A stretch of DNA of 64,000 nucleotides from Hyphomonas sp. L-53-1-40. Lineage in GTDB: Bacteria > Pseudomonadota > Alphaproteobacteria > Caulobacterales > Hyphomonadaceae. The translations under genes and the position numbers were made by a program. Each line of letters starts with the position of its first letter. Positions within the stretch are counted from its first letter, which is position 1. Shown here piece after piece: positions 25,425-33,816 of this stretch. The notes beneath the pieces are model-generated. The model ran no database searches and was not told the origin of the DNA. It saw nothing but the letters and a program-made list of their open reading frames with translations. The DNA lies in contig NZ_AWFI01000020.1 of assembly GCF_000682775.1 (NCBI RefSeq), positions 1-64,000 of the forward strand. The letters run 5' to 3'.

Positions 25425-25600
25425 TTACCTGCTGAAGCTGCGCGCTGGCGCAGCGCGGTTTCGGCCTGGATATCGCCGGCCATGGCGCGGTCCTTCAATT
25501 CGGCGGCGCTCATGGATTTGTAGACCTCCGGCAGTTCTCGCTTCGGGGCCGTGTGTGGCTTACGGCCGATAAAGGCTGCGACTGTCGCGATGATACCCAT
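25421..25600 (-). CDS. Small protein of unknown function, coupled to the GT2 gene
   Basis: I do not recognise a family for this 59-residue protein. It starts at MGIIATVAAFIGRK, with GGGAG 9 bases upstream. A short hydrophobic N-terminus is followed by a basic, charged region and a helical segment MSAAELKDRAMAGDIQAETA. The upstream part of the frame lacks a suitable start. It overlaps the glycosyltransferase start by four bases, indicating linked expression. It could be a small membrane-anchored partner of that enzyme. Confidence 0.6.
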   Translation of the reverse strand: MGIIATVAAFIGRKPHTAPKRELPEVYKSMSAAELKDRAMAGDIQAETALRQRAASAGK

Positions 25601-25696
25601 GTCACAATTCTCCCGGCTGCCTCGTCTAAAGGGCCTTATGCCAATTGTCATCGCTTCGCGATAGATGGACAAGGCGAGCTAGCAGGGGAGTGCAGC

Positions 25697-26032
25697 ATGG
25701 ATATCTATCATATCTGGTTTGATCTGAAGCCTGGAACAGATGAGCGGGCCTTTGCCAAAGCATTGCCTGCCTTTCTGGATCACATGAAATCCGATGGCCG
25801 CATCGAGTCCTGGCGCATGATGCGCTGCAAGCTGGGCCTGCGGCCGGACGATGTGCGCGAGTTCCACATCATGATCGAGACGCGCGACCTCGCCCAGCTC
25901 GACACCGCTTTTCGCGCTGCGGCCGCGCGGTCCGGTGAGACCGATACGCTGCACTTCAGCGCGAATGCCATGGTCACCAACATCAAGTTCGGCCTGTTCC
26001 GCGACTGGCCGGACTGGGATGGGGCCGCCTAG
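25697..26032 (+). CDS. DUF6614-like protein (about 110 residues)
   Basis: The 111-residue soluble protein has an alpha/beta, ferredoxin-like pattern with MDIYHIWFDLKPGTDERAFA at the start and EFHIMIETRDLAQLDTAFRA in the middle. It resembles the small DUF6614 group of alphaproteobacteria; I cannot assign a function. The ATG is preceded by GGGGAG at 7 bases. Its stop codon overlaps that of the convergent Rieske oxygenase in a shared CTAG. The tail-to-tail arrangement gives no functional hint. Confidence 0.65.
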   Translation: MDIYHIWFDLKPGTDERAFAKALPAFLDHMKSDGRIESWRMMRCKLGLRPDDVREFHIMIETRDLAQLDTAFRAAAARSGETDTLHFSANAMVTNIKFGLFRDWPDWDGAA

Positions 26033-27159
26033 GGCGCTTCCATCTTGTCGAGCCACCATTGATTGTACTGCCAGATGGCCTTCTCAAGTGGAGAGAGGCG
26101 GCCTTGCCGTGTCATCGGCGCGTTGAGGCCCTGCCAGACAAGATCATTCGCGCCGATATCCTCGTGATGGATCGCCGAGACCATCAGGGCCATGCCTTCC
26201 GCAATCTCGTCAAAGCCTTCCATCTCGCTGAAAGCGGCTGGAACGCAAATATGGATCTTCAGGTGCAGCTTGCCAGCACCTTGCGGAAAGACCTGGTACC
26301 AGGTGACGACACTGCCCTGAATGCCCAGCAGGAAGTGCGGAAAGATGGCGGTCGCGAACAGGTCGCGCGCCTGCCAGTCTTCAAGACCTTCGAGTGGCGG
26401 CAGGCCGGGCGGCAGTTCCTCATGGGCCGCCGGCATGTGCAGGATGGACCACGGGCCATCATTGTCCGGCACGTGGGAGTCGCGGGCATGATAGGCGGGC
26501 TCAAACGTCTCGGAATGCGTGGCGATGTGGTGGTAAGCTTCCATGAAATTCTCCACCAGCACTTTCCAGTTCCAGTCGCTGTCGAATTCCAGCGTGTGAA
26601 CGACCTTCACGTCGGCGAGGCGGAATTTCTCGAAATACTTGCGGAACGTCTCGACCGGCGGGGCGAAGGGCGCTGCGTCGGGGTCGAAATTGGCGAGGAC
26701 AAAGCCCTCCCAGATTTCCATGCGGAGCTGGGGCAGCCGGCAATTGGATTCAGCAAACTGTTCTGCACCATCCATCAGGGGCGCCCGGACAAGCTGGCCC
26801 GACGTGTCATAGCTCCAGGCGTGGTAGGGGCATGTGAATAGCTTGCGATTGCCGTTTCCGTCTGCCAGCAGGGCTGCGCGGTGCAGGCATGTGCGCGACA
26901 TGACACGGACTTCGCCATCATGTCCGTGAACCACCATGACCGGTTGGCCGAACAGGTCCAGCGAAACGAAATCGCCCGGCGTGGCTATCTGGTCGATGCG
27001 TGCCAGCGGCAGCCAGCTCTTGCGCAGGATCTGGTCGGTTTCGCGCGCGTACAGATCCTCGTCGAGATAGGCGGCTGGGGGCAGGGTATAGGCTTGTTCC
27101 AGAGGCTTGCGGACACGGCCAATTTCTTCGGGTGTGAGACCCGGCAGTGCTTTTGTCAT
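26029..27159 (-). CDS. Rieske non-heme iron oxygenase, large subunit
   Basis: The 376-residue protein resembles the alpha subunit of aromatic-ring-hydroxylating or choline-type monooxygenases. The Rieske [2Fe-2S] ligands are Cys91 and His93 in RTCLHRAAL and Cys110 and His113 in FTCPYHAWSYD. The catalytic iron site lies in NFMEAYHHIATH, with its two histidines. No small subunit or reductase gene is near, so the redox partner must be elsewhere. The ATG has GGGAGG 9 bases upstream. A TGAC-type near-palindrome lies just upstream of the start. The substrate is unknown. Confidence 0.88.
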   Translation of the reverse strand: MTKALPGLTPEEIGRVRKPLEQAYTLPPAAYLDEDLYARETDQILRKSWLPLARIDQIATPGDFVSLDLFGQPVMVVHGHDGEVRVMSRTCLHRAALLADGNGNRKLFTCPYHAWSYDTSGQLVRAPLMDGAEQFAESNCRLPQLRMEIWEGFVLANFDPDAAPFAPPVETFRKYFEKFRLADVKVVHTLEFDSDWNWKVLVENFMEAYHHIATHSETFEPAYHARDSHVPDNDGPWSILHMPAAHEELPPGLPPLEGLEDWQARDLFATAIFPHFLLGIQGSVVTWYQVFPQGAGKLHLKIHICVPAAFSEMEGFDEIAEGMALMVSAIHHEDIGANDLVWQGLNAPMTRQGRLSPLEKAIWQYNQWWLDKMEAP

Positions 27160-27180
27160 TTTATTCCTCCCAGAAAAAAA

Positions 27181-27194
27181 TGACACATGCGTCA
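27181..27194. promoter_or_regulatory. Candidate operator upstream of the Rieske oxygenase
   Basis: The sequence TGACACATGCGTCA fits TGACnCATGnGTCA symmetry (12 of 14 positions). It lies 22 bases upstream of the oxygenase start. The size and symmetry suit a TetR- or GntR-type dimer, but no regulator gene is adjacent. Confidence 0.35.
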
Positions 27195-27315
27195 ACTTTT
27201 GTCGACCGCTGTCGTTTGGCGTTCTTCTCTTGGGGGGCAGGAAGACGGCCAGCCATTTGGGTAACGGCCTGGCGAGACGTGACGGAGCGCACGCGGTAGG
27301 CTAAAGGCTCGGCGC

Positions 27316-28041
27316 ATGTTCAAGGCAAGTTTCATCACCCTGTTTCCCGAAGCGTTTCCCGGCCCACTCGGCGTCTCCATCCTGGAGCGCGCGCGTCGCG
27401 AAGGCATCTGGGACTATGAAACCGTCCAGCTGCGCGATTTCGGCCTCGGAAAGCATCAGAATGTCGACGCCCCGCCGGCGGGGGGCGGCGCAGGCATGGT
27501 GTTGCGACCGGATGTGACGGCTGCGGCGCTGGACAGTATCGACACAGACGGCAAGCCGCTGATCTATCTGTCGCCGCGCGGAGAGCCGTTTTCACAGAAA
27601 CTGGCGCGGGACCTGGCAGGCGGCCCGGGCATGGTGATGATGTGTGGCCGGTTCGAGGGGCTGGACGAGCGGGTGATCCGCGCGCGCGGCCTGCGCGAGG
27701 TTTCCATCGGGGATTTTGTGCTGGCTGGGGGTGAGGTCGCAGCCATGGCGATGACCGAGGCGGTTGTGCGTTTGTTGCCCGGAGTTGCGGGGAACCAGGC
27801 CTCCCTTGAAGAGGAATCTTTCGAGACCGGATTGCTGGAACACGACCAGTATACGCTGCCCCGGGAGTGGGAAGGCCACCCGACTCCGGAGGTTCTGCTG
27901 TCGGGGGATCATAAACGCATACAAGAATGGCGGTTTAACAGCGCAAAGTCGTTGACAATTGACCGCCGCCCCGATTTATACGCCGCTTACTCAGATACCA
28001 ACGAATTACAACCGCCGGAGACAGGCGATGAACATGATTGA
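27316..28041 (+). CDS. trmD: tRNA (guanine-N1)-methyltransferase TrmD
   Basis: The 241-residue enzyme methylates G37 of tRNAs with SAM and so prevents frameshifting. It uses the SPOUT trefoil knot. Visible are the start [20 protein letters not shown], the phrase [11 protein letters not shown], the knot regions [20 protein letters not shown] and [13 protein letters not shown], and [20 protein letters not shown]. Length is normal. The ribosome site is weak. The rplS start lies within its final 14 bases. In most relatives it follows rimM directly; here a block of about 4.4 kb lies between. Confidence 0.97.
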   Translation: MFKASFITLFPEAFPGPLGVSILERARREGIWDYETVQLRDFGLGKHQNVDAPPAGGGAGMVLRPDVTAAALDSIDTDGKPLIYLSPRGEPFSQKLARDLAGGPGMVMMCGRFEGLDERVIRARGLREVSIGDFVLAGGEVAAMAMTEAVVRLLPGVAGNQASLEEESFETGLLEHDQYTLPREWEGHPTPEVLLSGDHKRIQEWRFNSAKSLTIDRRPDLYAAYSDTNELQPPETGDEHD

Positions 28042-28570
28042 ACAGCTCGAAGCGGAAGAGTTTTCCCGCGTTGTCGGCGACAAGAACATCCCGGATTTTT
28101 CACCGGGTGACACGCTGGCCGTGAACGTCCGCATCACGGAAGGCGACCGTGAGCGCGTCCAGCGCTTTGAAGGCGTCTGTATTGCCCGCGCAGGCGGTGG
28201 CATCAATGAGAGCTTCACGGTTCGCAAGATTTCCTTTGGTGAAGGCGTCGAGCGCGTTTTCCCGCTGGCTTCCCCGATGATCGAGAGCATCGAAGTGAAG
28301 CGCAAGGGTCGCGTGCGCCGTGCGAAACTCTACTATCTGCGCGATCGTCGCGGTAAGTCTGCCCGTATCGCTGAGCGTACCACCGGCCACGGCATCGAAA
28401 CGGTCGAAATTGCCGTGTCGAAAACCGAGCGCCGCCGCCAGAAAGATGCAGAGAAAGCCGCCCGCAAGGAAGCTGCTGCCAAGGCTCGCGAAGAGGCTGC
28501 CAAGGCGAAAGCCGCTGAAGAGGCTGCAGCTGCTGCTGCCTCCGCTGACGAAGGCGCTGCTGAAGAATAG
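28028..28570 (+). CDS. rplS: 50S ribosomal protein L19 with an Ala/Lys-rich C-terminal tail
   Basis: The 180-residue protein contains the L19 core up to about residue 115 ([51 protein letters not shown]), which bridges the subunits near 23S rRNA. Typical L19 is about 115-120 residues. The tail adds about 60 residues of Lys/Ala/Glu coiled-coil-like sequence ending in Ala/Asp/Glu. The ATG overlaps the end of trmD by 14 bases, with GGAG upstream, so translation is coupled. A terminator follows. The tail parallels that of S16 in the same locus. Confidence 0.97.
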   Translation: MNMIEQLEAEEFSRVVGDKNIPDFSPGDTLAVNVRITEGDRERVQRFEGVCIARAGGGINESFTVRKISFGEGVERVFPLASPMIESIEVKRKGRVRRAKLYYLRDRRGKSARIAERTTGHGIETVEIAVSKTERRRQKDAEKAARKEAAAKAREEAAKAKAAEEAAAAAASADEGAAEE

Positions 28571-28600
28571 ACGTCCCGACACTTTAGTCAGGAATTGAAG

Positions 28601-28630
28601 AAACGCCCCGCCTCTTGGTTGGGGCGTTTT
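28601..28630 (+). terminator. Rho-independent terminator after rplS
   Basis: The stem AACGCCCC/GGGGCGTT has an 11-nt loop and is followed by TT after its own T pair. It ends the trmD-rplS transcript and lies just before the SecD-like lipoprotein gene. Confidence 0.8.
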
Positions 28631-28669
28631 CACTTTTGGGGCTGGTATTTCTGTGGCACGTTCGGACGC

Positions 28670-29104
28670 ATGAAACGCCTCTGTCTCACACTCTTCGCCG
28701 TTTCATTGCTTGCTGCCTGCGAACCCGCCGACGACACGCTGCGCCTCACAATGCCGGCTTGCCGCCCGCCTGACATAGCGCAGGGTATTCTCTTCATCGG
28801 TGATACCCGCTTTGCACCCTATCAGGTTCAGGCTTCGGCCGTGACGGATTCGGCGGGTCGACCGGCGCTTTCCATCCGTATGGACGAGTCCGGCGCATCC
28901 AAGCTGGAAGCCCTCACGGTGGCCAATATGGGTGAAGTCCTCCCCTTGCGGGTGGACGAGGAAACCATCATGTCTCCCAGAGTGCTGGAACGGATCACAG
29001 GCGGTGAAATACTCGTTTCCGGCGATTTCGAGATGGACGAGCTGAAGGCGCTGGCCGTGCGCCTGTCTCCGCCCTGTGATCAAGAGTCGCCAATCGCCAA
29101 TTGA
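28670..29104 (+). CDS. Small lipoprotein with a SecD P1 head-like domain
   Basis: The 144-residue protein has a signal peptide with lipobox SLLAAC (Cys17), so it is anchored on the outer side of the membrane. The second half resembles the P1 head domain of SecD: RMDESGASKLEALTVANMGE, then LPLRVDEETIMSPRVLERI, then GGEILVSGDFEMDELKALAV. In SecD this folds into a mobile domain gripping the translocating protein. Here it stands alone, without SecD's membrane part. The function is unknown. The start codon is the ATG of MKRLCLTLF with only a weak ribosome site. leuC follows at 60 bases. Confidence 0.72.
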   Translation: MKRLCLTLFAVSLLAACEPADDTLRLTMPACRPPDIAQGILFIGDTRFAPYQVQASAVTDSAGRPALSIRMDESGASKLEALTVANMGEVLPLRVDEETIMSPRVLERITGGEILVSGDFEMDELKALAVRLSPPCDQESPIAN

Positions 29105-29164
29105 CCCCTTTCCAGCCGGGCGCGCGCCGCTATGGTGCGCCGCGATATGACAGGAAGAGGCCCC

Positions 29165-30559
29165 ATGGCTGGCAAGACACTTTACGACAAGATCTGGGAC
29201 GCACATGTGGTGCACACCGATGAGGGCGGTGAAAGCCTGCTTTATATCGATCTCCACCTGATTCACGAAGTGACGACGCCCCAGGCTTTTGCCGGACTGA
29301 AAGCGGCCGGACGCGGCGTGCGCCGCCGGGACCTGACCCTGGCCGTCGCTGACCACAACACGCCGACCGAGAACCAGGCCGCCGGCCTTGCTGGCGTGAC
29401 AGACCCCGATGCGCGCAACCAGCTGGAAACGCTGACCCGCAATGTGGCCGAGCACGATATCGAGTACTTCCCGATGGGCGACATCCGCAATGGCATCGTC
29501 CATGTCGTGGGGCCGGAGCAGGGGCGCACCCAGCCCGGCATGACGATTGTCTGCGGTGATAGCCACACGTCCACGCATGGCGCGTTCGGCGCGCTGGCGC
29601 ATGGTATCGGCACATCGGAAGTTGAGCATGTGCTCGCCACGCAGACCTTGCGTGCGCAGAAATCCAAGAATATGGCAATCGAAGTATCTGGCAGCTTGAA
29701 AGAAGGCGTGACCGCCAAGGATCTCGCCCTTCACATAATTTCCGTCATCGGTACGGCCGGTGGCACGGGATACGTCATGGAGTATCGCGGTGACGCAGTT
29801 CGGAGCCTCTCCATGGAAGGGCGCATGACGCTGTGCAATCTCGCCATTGAGGGCGGTGCCCGTGCGGGTCTGGTGGCTCCAGACGAGACGACGTTCGAAT
29901 ACATCAAGGGCCGCCCGGCCGCGCCCAAGGGTGGCGCATGGGATGTCGCGAAATCTTTTTGGACGACGCTCTATTCCGATGAGGATGCCGTATTTGATGA
30001 AGTCGTCCACATCAAGGGCGAAGCGGTCGAGCCGACATTGACCTGGGGTACGAGCCCGGAACAGGCGATTCCGTTGTCGGGTATTATTCCGAAGCCGGAA
30101 GATTTCAGTGATCCAATCAAGGCAGGTGCGTGTGAGCGCGCACTGGCCTATATGGGCCTTGAAGGTGGTACACCGATTAAGGGCACACCGGTGCAGCGCG
30201 TCTTCATCGGCTCGTGCACGAACAGCCGGATCGAAGATCTTCGCGCCGCCGCTGAAGTCGCCAAGGGCCACACGGTCGCTGAAGGCGTTCGCGCCATGGT
30301 CGTGCCAGGCTCCGGCCTTGTGCGTGCGCAAGCGGAATCAGAAGGGCTAGACCAAGTGTTTCTGGAGGCCGGGTTTGAATGGCGCGAGCCGGGCTGTTCC
30401 ATGTGTCTCGGCATGAATCCCGACACGCTGGCGCCGGGCGAGCGGTGCGCGTCCACCTCCAACCGGAACTTCGAAGGCCGTCAGGGCCGCGACGGCCGCA
30501 CCCATCTGATGAGCCCTACCCTCGCAGCGCGCGCTGCGATCCAGGGCGTGATCGGCTAA
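29165..30559 (+). CDS. leuC: 3-isopropylmalate dehydratase large subunit
   Basis: The 464-residue [4Fe-4S] protein isomerises 2- and 3-isopropylmalate with LeuD in leucine biosynthesis. The cluster ligands are Cys351 ([11 protein letters not shown]), Cys411 and Cys414 (GCSMCLGMN). These lie within four residues of the E. coli positions. Other landmarks are [24 protein letters not shown] and [11 protein letters not shown]. The chosen ATG ([10 protein letters not shown]) has AGAGG 5 bases upstream; the longer frame start is less likely. leuD lies 1.9 kb downstream with cysK and a VOC gene between, rather than adjacent as in many genomes. Confidence 0.97.
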   Translation: MAGKTLYDKIWDAHVVHTDEGGESLLYIDLHLIHEVTTPQAFAGLKAAGRGVRRRDLTLAVADHNTPTENQAAGLAGVTDPDARNQLETLTRNVAEHDIEYFPMGDIRNGIVHVVGPEQGRTQPGMTIVCGDSHTSTHGAFGALAHGIGTSEVEHVLATQTLRAQKSKNMAIEVSGSLKEGVTAKDLALHIISVIGTAGGTGYVMEYRGDAVRSLSMEGRMTLCNLAIEGGARAGLVAPDETTFEYIKGRPAAPKGGAWDVAKSFWTTLYSDEDAVFDEVVHIKGEAVEPTLTWGTSPEQAIPLSGIIPKPEDFSDPIKAGACERALAYMGLEGGTPIKGTPVQRVFIGSCTNSRIEDLRAAAEVAKGHTVAEGVRAMVVPGSGLVRAQAESEGLDQVFLEAGFEWREPGCSMCLGMNPDTLAPGERCASTSNRNFEGRQGRDGRTHLMSPTLAARAAIQGVIG

Positions 30560-30638
30560 ATCGATCCTTCAGTTGCGTCTGGAGCAGGGAGGGCAGATAG
30601 TCCGGCCAACCTTGCCCTGCAACAAATGGAGTGGACCC

Positions 30639-31595
30639 ATGAGCAATACTGTCAGCCTGCCCGGAAACGTTTCGCTGGATGGCCCGCGCGGTCGTACCTA
30701 CGCGTCTATCCTCGAAACGGTCGGATCGACGCCGCTGGTTGCTGCGCCGAAGTTCGCCGAGGCCGAAGGCATCAAGGCGAACCTGCTGTTCAAATGCGAA
30801 TTCTTCAATCCACTCGCCAGCGTGAAAGACCGGATCGGCCTGAACATGGTGTTGCAGCTGGAAGCCGATGGCAAGCTGAAGCCCGGCGGCGTTTTGGTTG
30901 AGCCGACCTCAGGCAATACCGGCATCGGCCTGGCCTTTGCGGCGGCCATGCCGGAATCCATGTCGATCGAGCGTCGCAAGATGCTGGCTTATCTGGGCGC
31001 AGAACTGGTCCTGACGCCAAAAGAGAAGGGCATGGGCGGTGCTATCGCGAAGGCGAAGGAAATCCTGGAGGCGACGCCCGGCGCGGTGATGCCAAGCCAG
31101 TTCGACAATCCCGCCAATCCGGCCATCCATGAGCTGACCACAGCAGAAGAAATCTGGGCGGACACAGACGGTGCGGTCGACGCTGTCCTGTCTGGCATAG
31201 GCACTGGTGGGACCTTTACGGGTACAGGCCGCGTATTGAAGGCCCGCAAGCCGGGCCTGAAAATGATGGCGATCGAACCGGAGGGCAGCCCGGTCCTCTC
31301 CGGGGGTGAGCCCGGTCCGCACATGATCCAGGGCATCGGCGCAGGCTTTATCCCCGGCAACGCGGACACGGGCCTGATTGATGAAGTCGTGAAAGTGTCG
31401 AATGAGGAATCTTTTGCCACGGCCCGCAAACTCGCGCGGCTCGAAGGCATACCCGGCGGTATCTCCTCCGGCGCGGCAGCGGCTGCGGCGGCCAAGGTTG
31501 GCGCGCGTGACGACATGGCCGACAAGACCCTCGTCGTCATCCTGCCGAGCTTCGCCGAACGGTATGTATCGACAGCCCTGTTTGAGGGTCTCTAA
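30639..31595 (+). CDS. cysK: Cysteine synthase A, with an internal in-frame deletion
   Basis: The 318-residue PLP enzyme would join O-acetylserine and sulfide to make cysteine. The PLP lysine Lys63 (SVKDRIG), the substrate loop TSGNTGIG and the phosphate loop GTGGTFTGTGR are all present. However, after residue 103 the phrase that reads as GLAF-VAAAKGYKLILT-MPE in relatives is reduced to GLAF-AAA-MPE, so eight or nine residues are lost in frame (near base 30947). This removes a core beta strand of the N-terminal domain. Folding may be impaired. It may be a real lesion, redundant with another copy, or an assembly error. The ATG follows a weak ribosome site. Confidence 0.85.
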   Translation: MSNTVSLPGNVSLDGPRGRTYASILETVGSTPLVAAPKFAEAEGIKANLLFKCEFFNPLASVKDRIGLNMVLQLEADGKLKPGGVLVEPTSGNTGIGLAFAAAMPESMSIERRKMLAYLGAELVLTPKEKGMGGAIAKAKEILEATPGAVMPSQFDNPANPAIHELTTAEEIWADTDGAVDAVLSGIGTGGTFTGTGRVLKARKPGLKMMAIEPEGSPVLSGGEPGPHMIQGIGAGFIPGNADTGLIDEVVKVSNEESFATARKLARLEGIPGGISSGAAAAAAAKVGARDDMADKTLVVILPSFAERYVSTALFEGL

Positions 31596-31601
31596 ATCAG
31601 T

Positions 31602-32444
31602 ATGATTACGGGTCTCGACCATTTCGTTCTGGTCTGTCCGGAGATCAACTCCGCGACGGCCGTCTATGAGCAACTGCTCGGGCGGCCGGCAGATTGGCAC
31701 GCCTCAGCCGACGGCGCCGCAACAGCAATTTTCCAATTGGAGAATACCAGTCTTGAACTGATGGCCCCGGACGGGAAGGGAGCGGTGGCCGACCGTTTGC
31801 GGGAAATCATCTCCGACGAAGGCCCCGGCCTGAAAAGCCTTGCCTTTGGAACGGGAGATATTTCCGCCGCGCATCACAAGCTGACCCGTCGTGGCCTGAT
31901 GCCGGGCGAGATCAGTGATGGAAGCAGCACAAACGCAATCAACGGCGAAACCCGGAAATGGACGCGCTTCCGGTGCGCGGACGTGCAAACTGCTGGCGTG
32001 AAGACTTTCATCATCTCGCCGGAACAAGCCTTGCCCGTGGCGGACGCGCCGTCTGGCTGTGTCACATCGCTGGATCATATTGTCATCAACACACGTAACC
32101 CTGATCGGGCATTGGGGCTTTATGGGGCACGGCTGGGGTTGGATCTGGCGCTCGACCGGACGCGGGAAGAGTGGATGACGCGCTTTTTGTTCTTCCGCAC
32201 GGGCGGGCTGACCTTTGAGGTCATCAACCGCCTCGGGGAGGACCATGACCCTGGCGCGCCGGACAGTATCTGGGGCCTGACATGGACCGTCGATGATCTT
32301 TCGGCGGCACATGCACGCCTCACGGAGGCTGGTTTCAATGTTTCCGAGCAACGGACAGGTCGCAAACCGGGGTCTACCGTTTTCACTATAAGGGACGGCA
32401 CATTGGGCGTGCCGACCCTGTTCATCGCGCATTCTTCAAGGTAG
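31602..32444 (+). CDS. VOC (glyoxalase/bleomycin-resistance fold) two-module protein
   Basis: The 280-residue soluble protein resembles the VOC superfamily with two beta-alpha-beta-beta-beta modules. The first begins GLDHFVLVCPEINSATAVYE and includes NTSLELMAPDG. The second begins CVTSLDHIVINTRNPDRALG and includes RFLFFRTGGLTFEVINR. Metal-binding residues could be the histidines in LDH pairs with Glu residues, as in dioxygenases or glyoxalase-like hydrolases. The reaction is unknown. It starts 7 bases after the cysK stop and ends 10 bases before leuD, so all are likely in one transcript. Confidence 0.8.
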   Translation: MITGLDHFVLVCPEINSATAVYEQLLGRPADWHASADGAATAIFQLENTSLELMAPDGKGAVADRLREIISDEGPGLKSLAFGTGDISAAHHKLTRRGLMPGEISDGSSTNAINGETRKWTRFRCADVQTAGVKTFIISPEQALPVADAPSGCVTSLDHIVINTRNPDRALGLYGARLGLDLALDRTREEWMTRFLFFRTGGLTFEVINRLGEDHDPGAPDSIWGLTWTVDDLSAAHARLTEAGFNVSEQRTGRKPGSTVFTIRDGTLGVPTLFIAHSSR

Positions 32445-32454
32445 AACACGCCTC

Positions 32455-33084
32455 ATGAAAGCCTTTACCCAACTCACCGGAACCGCTGCGCCGCTGCTCG
32501 AAAAGGGCAAGCCGATGTCGAATGTCGACACCGACATGATCATTCCCAAGCAATTCCTGAAGACGACCGAACGCACCGGTCTGTCGACAGGACTGTTTCA
32601 TGATCTGAAAACGCTCTCGGATGGCTCTCCCAGACCCGATTTCGTGTTGAATCGGCCTGAATACGCGACGGCGAGTATCCTGATTGCAGGCGAAAACTTC
32701 GGCTGTGGCTCGTCGCGTGAGCATGCGCCCTGGGCTCTGTTGGATCAGGGTATTACTTGTGTGATCGCGCCGAGCTTCGCCGATATCTTCCACAACAACT
32801 GCTACAAGAATGGCATCTTGCCAGTTCGCCTGCCAGTCGACGTCTGCCAGAAGCTGGCCGATCAGGCGGGGGGGGCGAACCATGTCTTCACTGTGGATCT
32901 TGAGGCCCAGATCGTCACCGGACCAGATGGCGAAGTGTATGCATTTGAGGTGGACGCGGGCCGTAAGGCAAACCTCATGGAAGGCCTAGACGAGATTGGC
33001 AGTTCAATGACTGCCGCAAGCGAGATCGACACGTTCGAAGCGCGTCGACGCGTCTCCATGCCATGGCTCGAGAAGGCCAGCTGA
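32455..33084 (+). CDS. leuD: 3-isopropylmalate dehydratase small subunit
   Basis: The 209-residue partner of LeuC forms the aconitase-like heterodimer. Family markers are NVDTDMIIPKQFLKTTERTGL, the swivel motif ILIAGENFGCGSSREHAPWAL, and SFADIFHNNCYKNGILPVRLP. Length is normal. It follows the VOC gene closely. Two small lipoprotein genes and 143 bases of non-coding sequence lie between it and leuB. Confidence 0.97.
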   Translation: MKAFTQLTGTAAPLLEKGKPMSNVDTDMIIPKQFLKTTERTGLSTGLFHDLKTLSDGSPRPDFVLNRPEYATASILIAGENFGCGSSREHAPWALLDQGITCVIAPSFADIFHNNCYKNGILPVRLPVDVCQKLADQAGGANHVFTVDLEAQIVTGPDGEVYAFEVDAGRKANLMEGLDEIGSSMTAASEIDTFEARRRVSMPWLEKAS

Positions 33085-33107
33085 CCCGGAAAGCGAAGAG
33101 GATGGTT

Positions 33108-33284
33108 ATGAAGAAATTGAGCCTGACAATTCTGGGCGGATTGGTGCTGGCGTCTGTCGCGGCCTGTCATACGGATCCATTCGGCACGCAGCCTGAAGTC
33201 AATGTCACCCTGCCAGAGGCTCAGTCCTCGCCGTCCGACGAAGCGGGCGCCTCAACCGAAGAAAAGCGTGACCCCGAGACCTGA
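33108..33284 (+). CDS. Tiny lipoprotein
   Basis: The 58-residue product has a lipobox-type signal, LASVAAC, after MKKLSLTILGGLVLA. A mature part of about 37 residues is rich in Pro, Ser, Glu and Asp. I do not recognise a family; it may be a small spacer lipoprotein. The start has GAAGAGG about 7 bases upstream of the second of two in-frame Met codons. It follows leuD at 23 bases. Confidence 0.55.
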   Translation: MKKLSLTILGGLVLASVAACHTDPFGTQPEVNVTLPEAQSSPSDEAGASTEEKRDPET

Positions 33285-33400
33285 GAGTCGCACGAGCGGG
33301 TTTCGTTCTAGTTTGGTGGAGACGTAGAAGGCGTTGCGCCCGCTGGTTACAACCGTTAGTGGTGGACGCGGTTCTGAATTGCACACTTTGGGAGATAAAG

Positions 33401-33673
33401 ATGAAATTTGCGGGTTCTGTGCTTGCAGCTGGATTGATGGTTTCTCTCGCGGGCTGCGCGAGTTCAACCGGGTCTGAGGAAATGACATTGGCGGAAGGCG
33501 CCGAAAGAGAGTGCCGCTCCATCAAGGAGTTCGGCTCGATGCTACCAAAACGGGTTTGCAACAACAAGGCAACCTGGGCCGACATAGATGAGCGGAACGA
33601 AGAACAGGCCAAGGAATTCAAGGACAAGATTGATAGCCGCTACACACCCATACCACGCGAACCCGGCATGTAG
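33401..33673 (+). CDS. Small lipoprotein (90 residues)
   Basis: The 90-residue protein has a signal peptide with lipobox SLAGC and a charged mature region with [20 protein letters not shown] and two more cysteines, the second in [10 protein letters not shown], which may form a disulfide. It resembles small lipoproteins found in many proteobacteria; the function is unknown. The ATG has GGGAG about 8 bases upstream. It is an isolated small gene between the leuD-associated lipoprotein and leuB. Confidence 0.7.
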   Translation: MKFAGSVLAAGLMVSLAGCASSTGSEEMTLAEGAERECRSIKEFGSMLPKRVCNNKATWADIDERNEEQAKEFKDKIDSRYTPIPREPGM

Positions 33674-33703
33674 GCCCTTCCACTCTCGGGTGGCTCAACT
33701 TTC

Positions 33704-33717
33704 CCAGGTCGACCTGG
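33704..33717. promoter_or_regulatory. 14-bp perfect palindrome upstream of leuB
   Basis: CCAGGTCGACCTGG is a perfect inverted repeat with no spacer, about 100 bases upstream of the leuB start. It could be an operator. A looser pair (TTGTGG facing CCACAA) lies nearer the gene and may form a leader hairpin. I cannot name the regulator. Confidence 0.3.
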
Positions 33718-33816
33718 CCCGGCCGCCGACCACACGCGACAGTATTGCTCGGTTGTGTTGTGGTGGCTACTAGGTGCCACAAAACAAACTTGTCTGAACA
33801 TGAGTGGAGCGCGGAA

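Noticed and set aside
28703-30331. A 542-residue open frame opposite leuC
   Set aside because: It is the antisense shadow of leuC, which is full length with all cluster cysteines; the shadow lacks any domain pattern.
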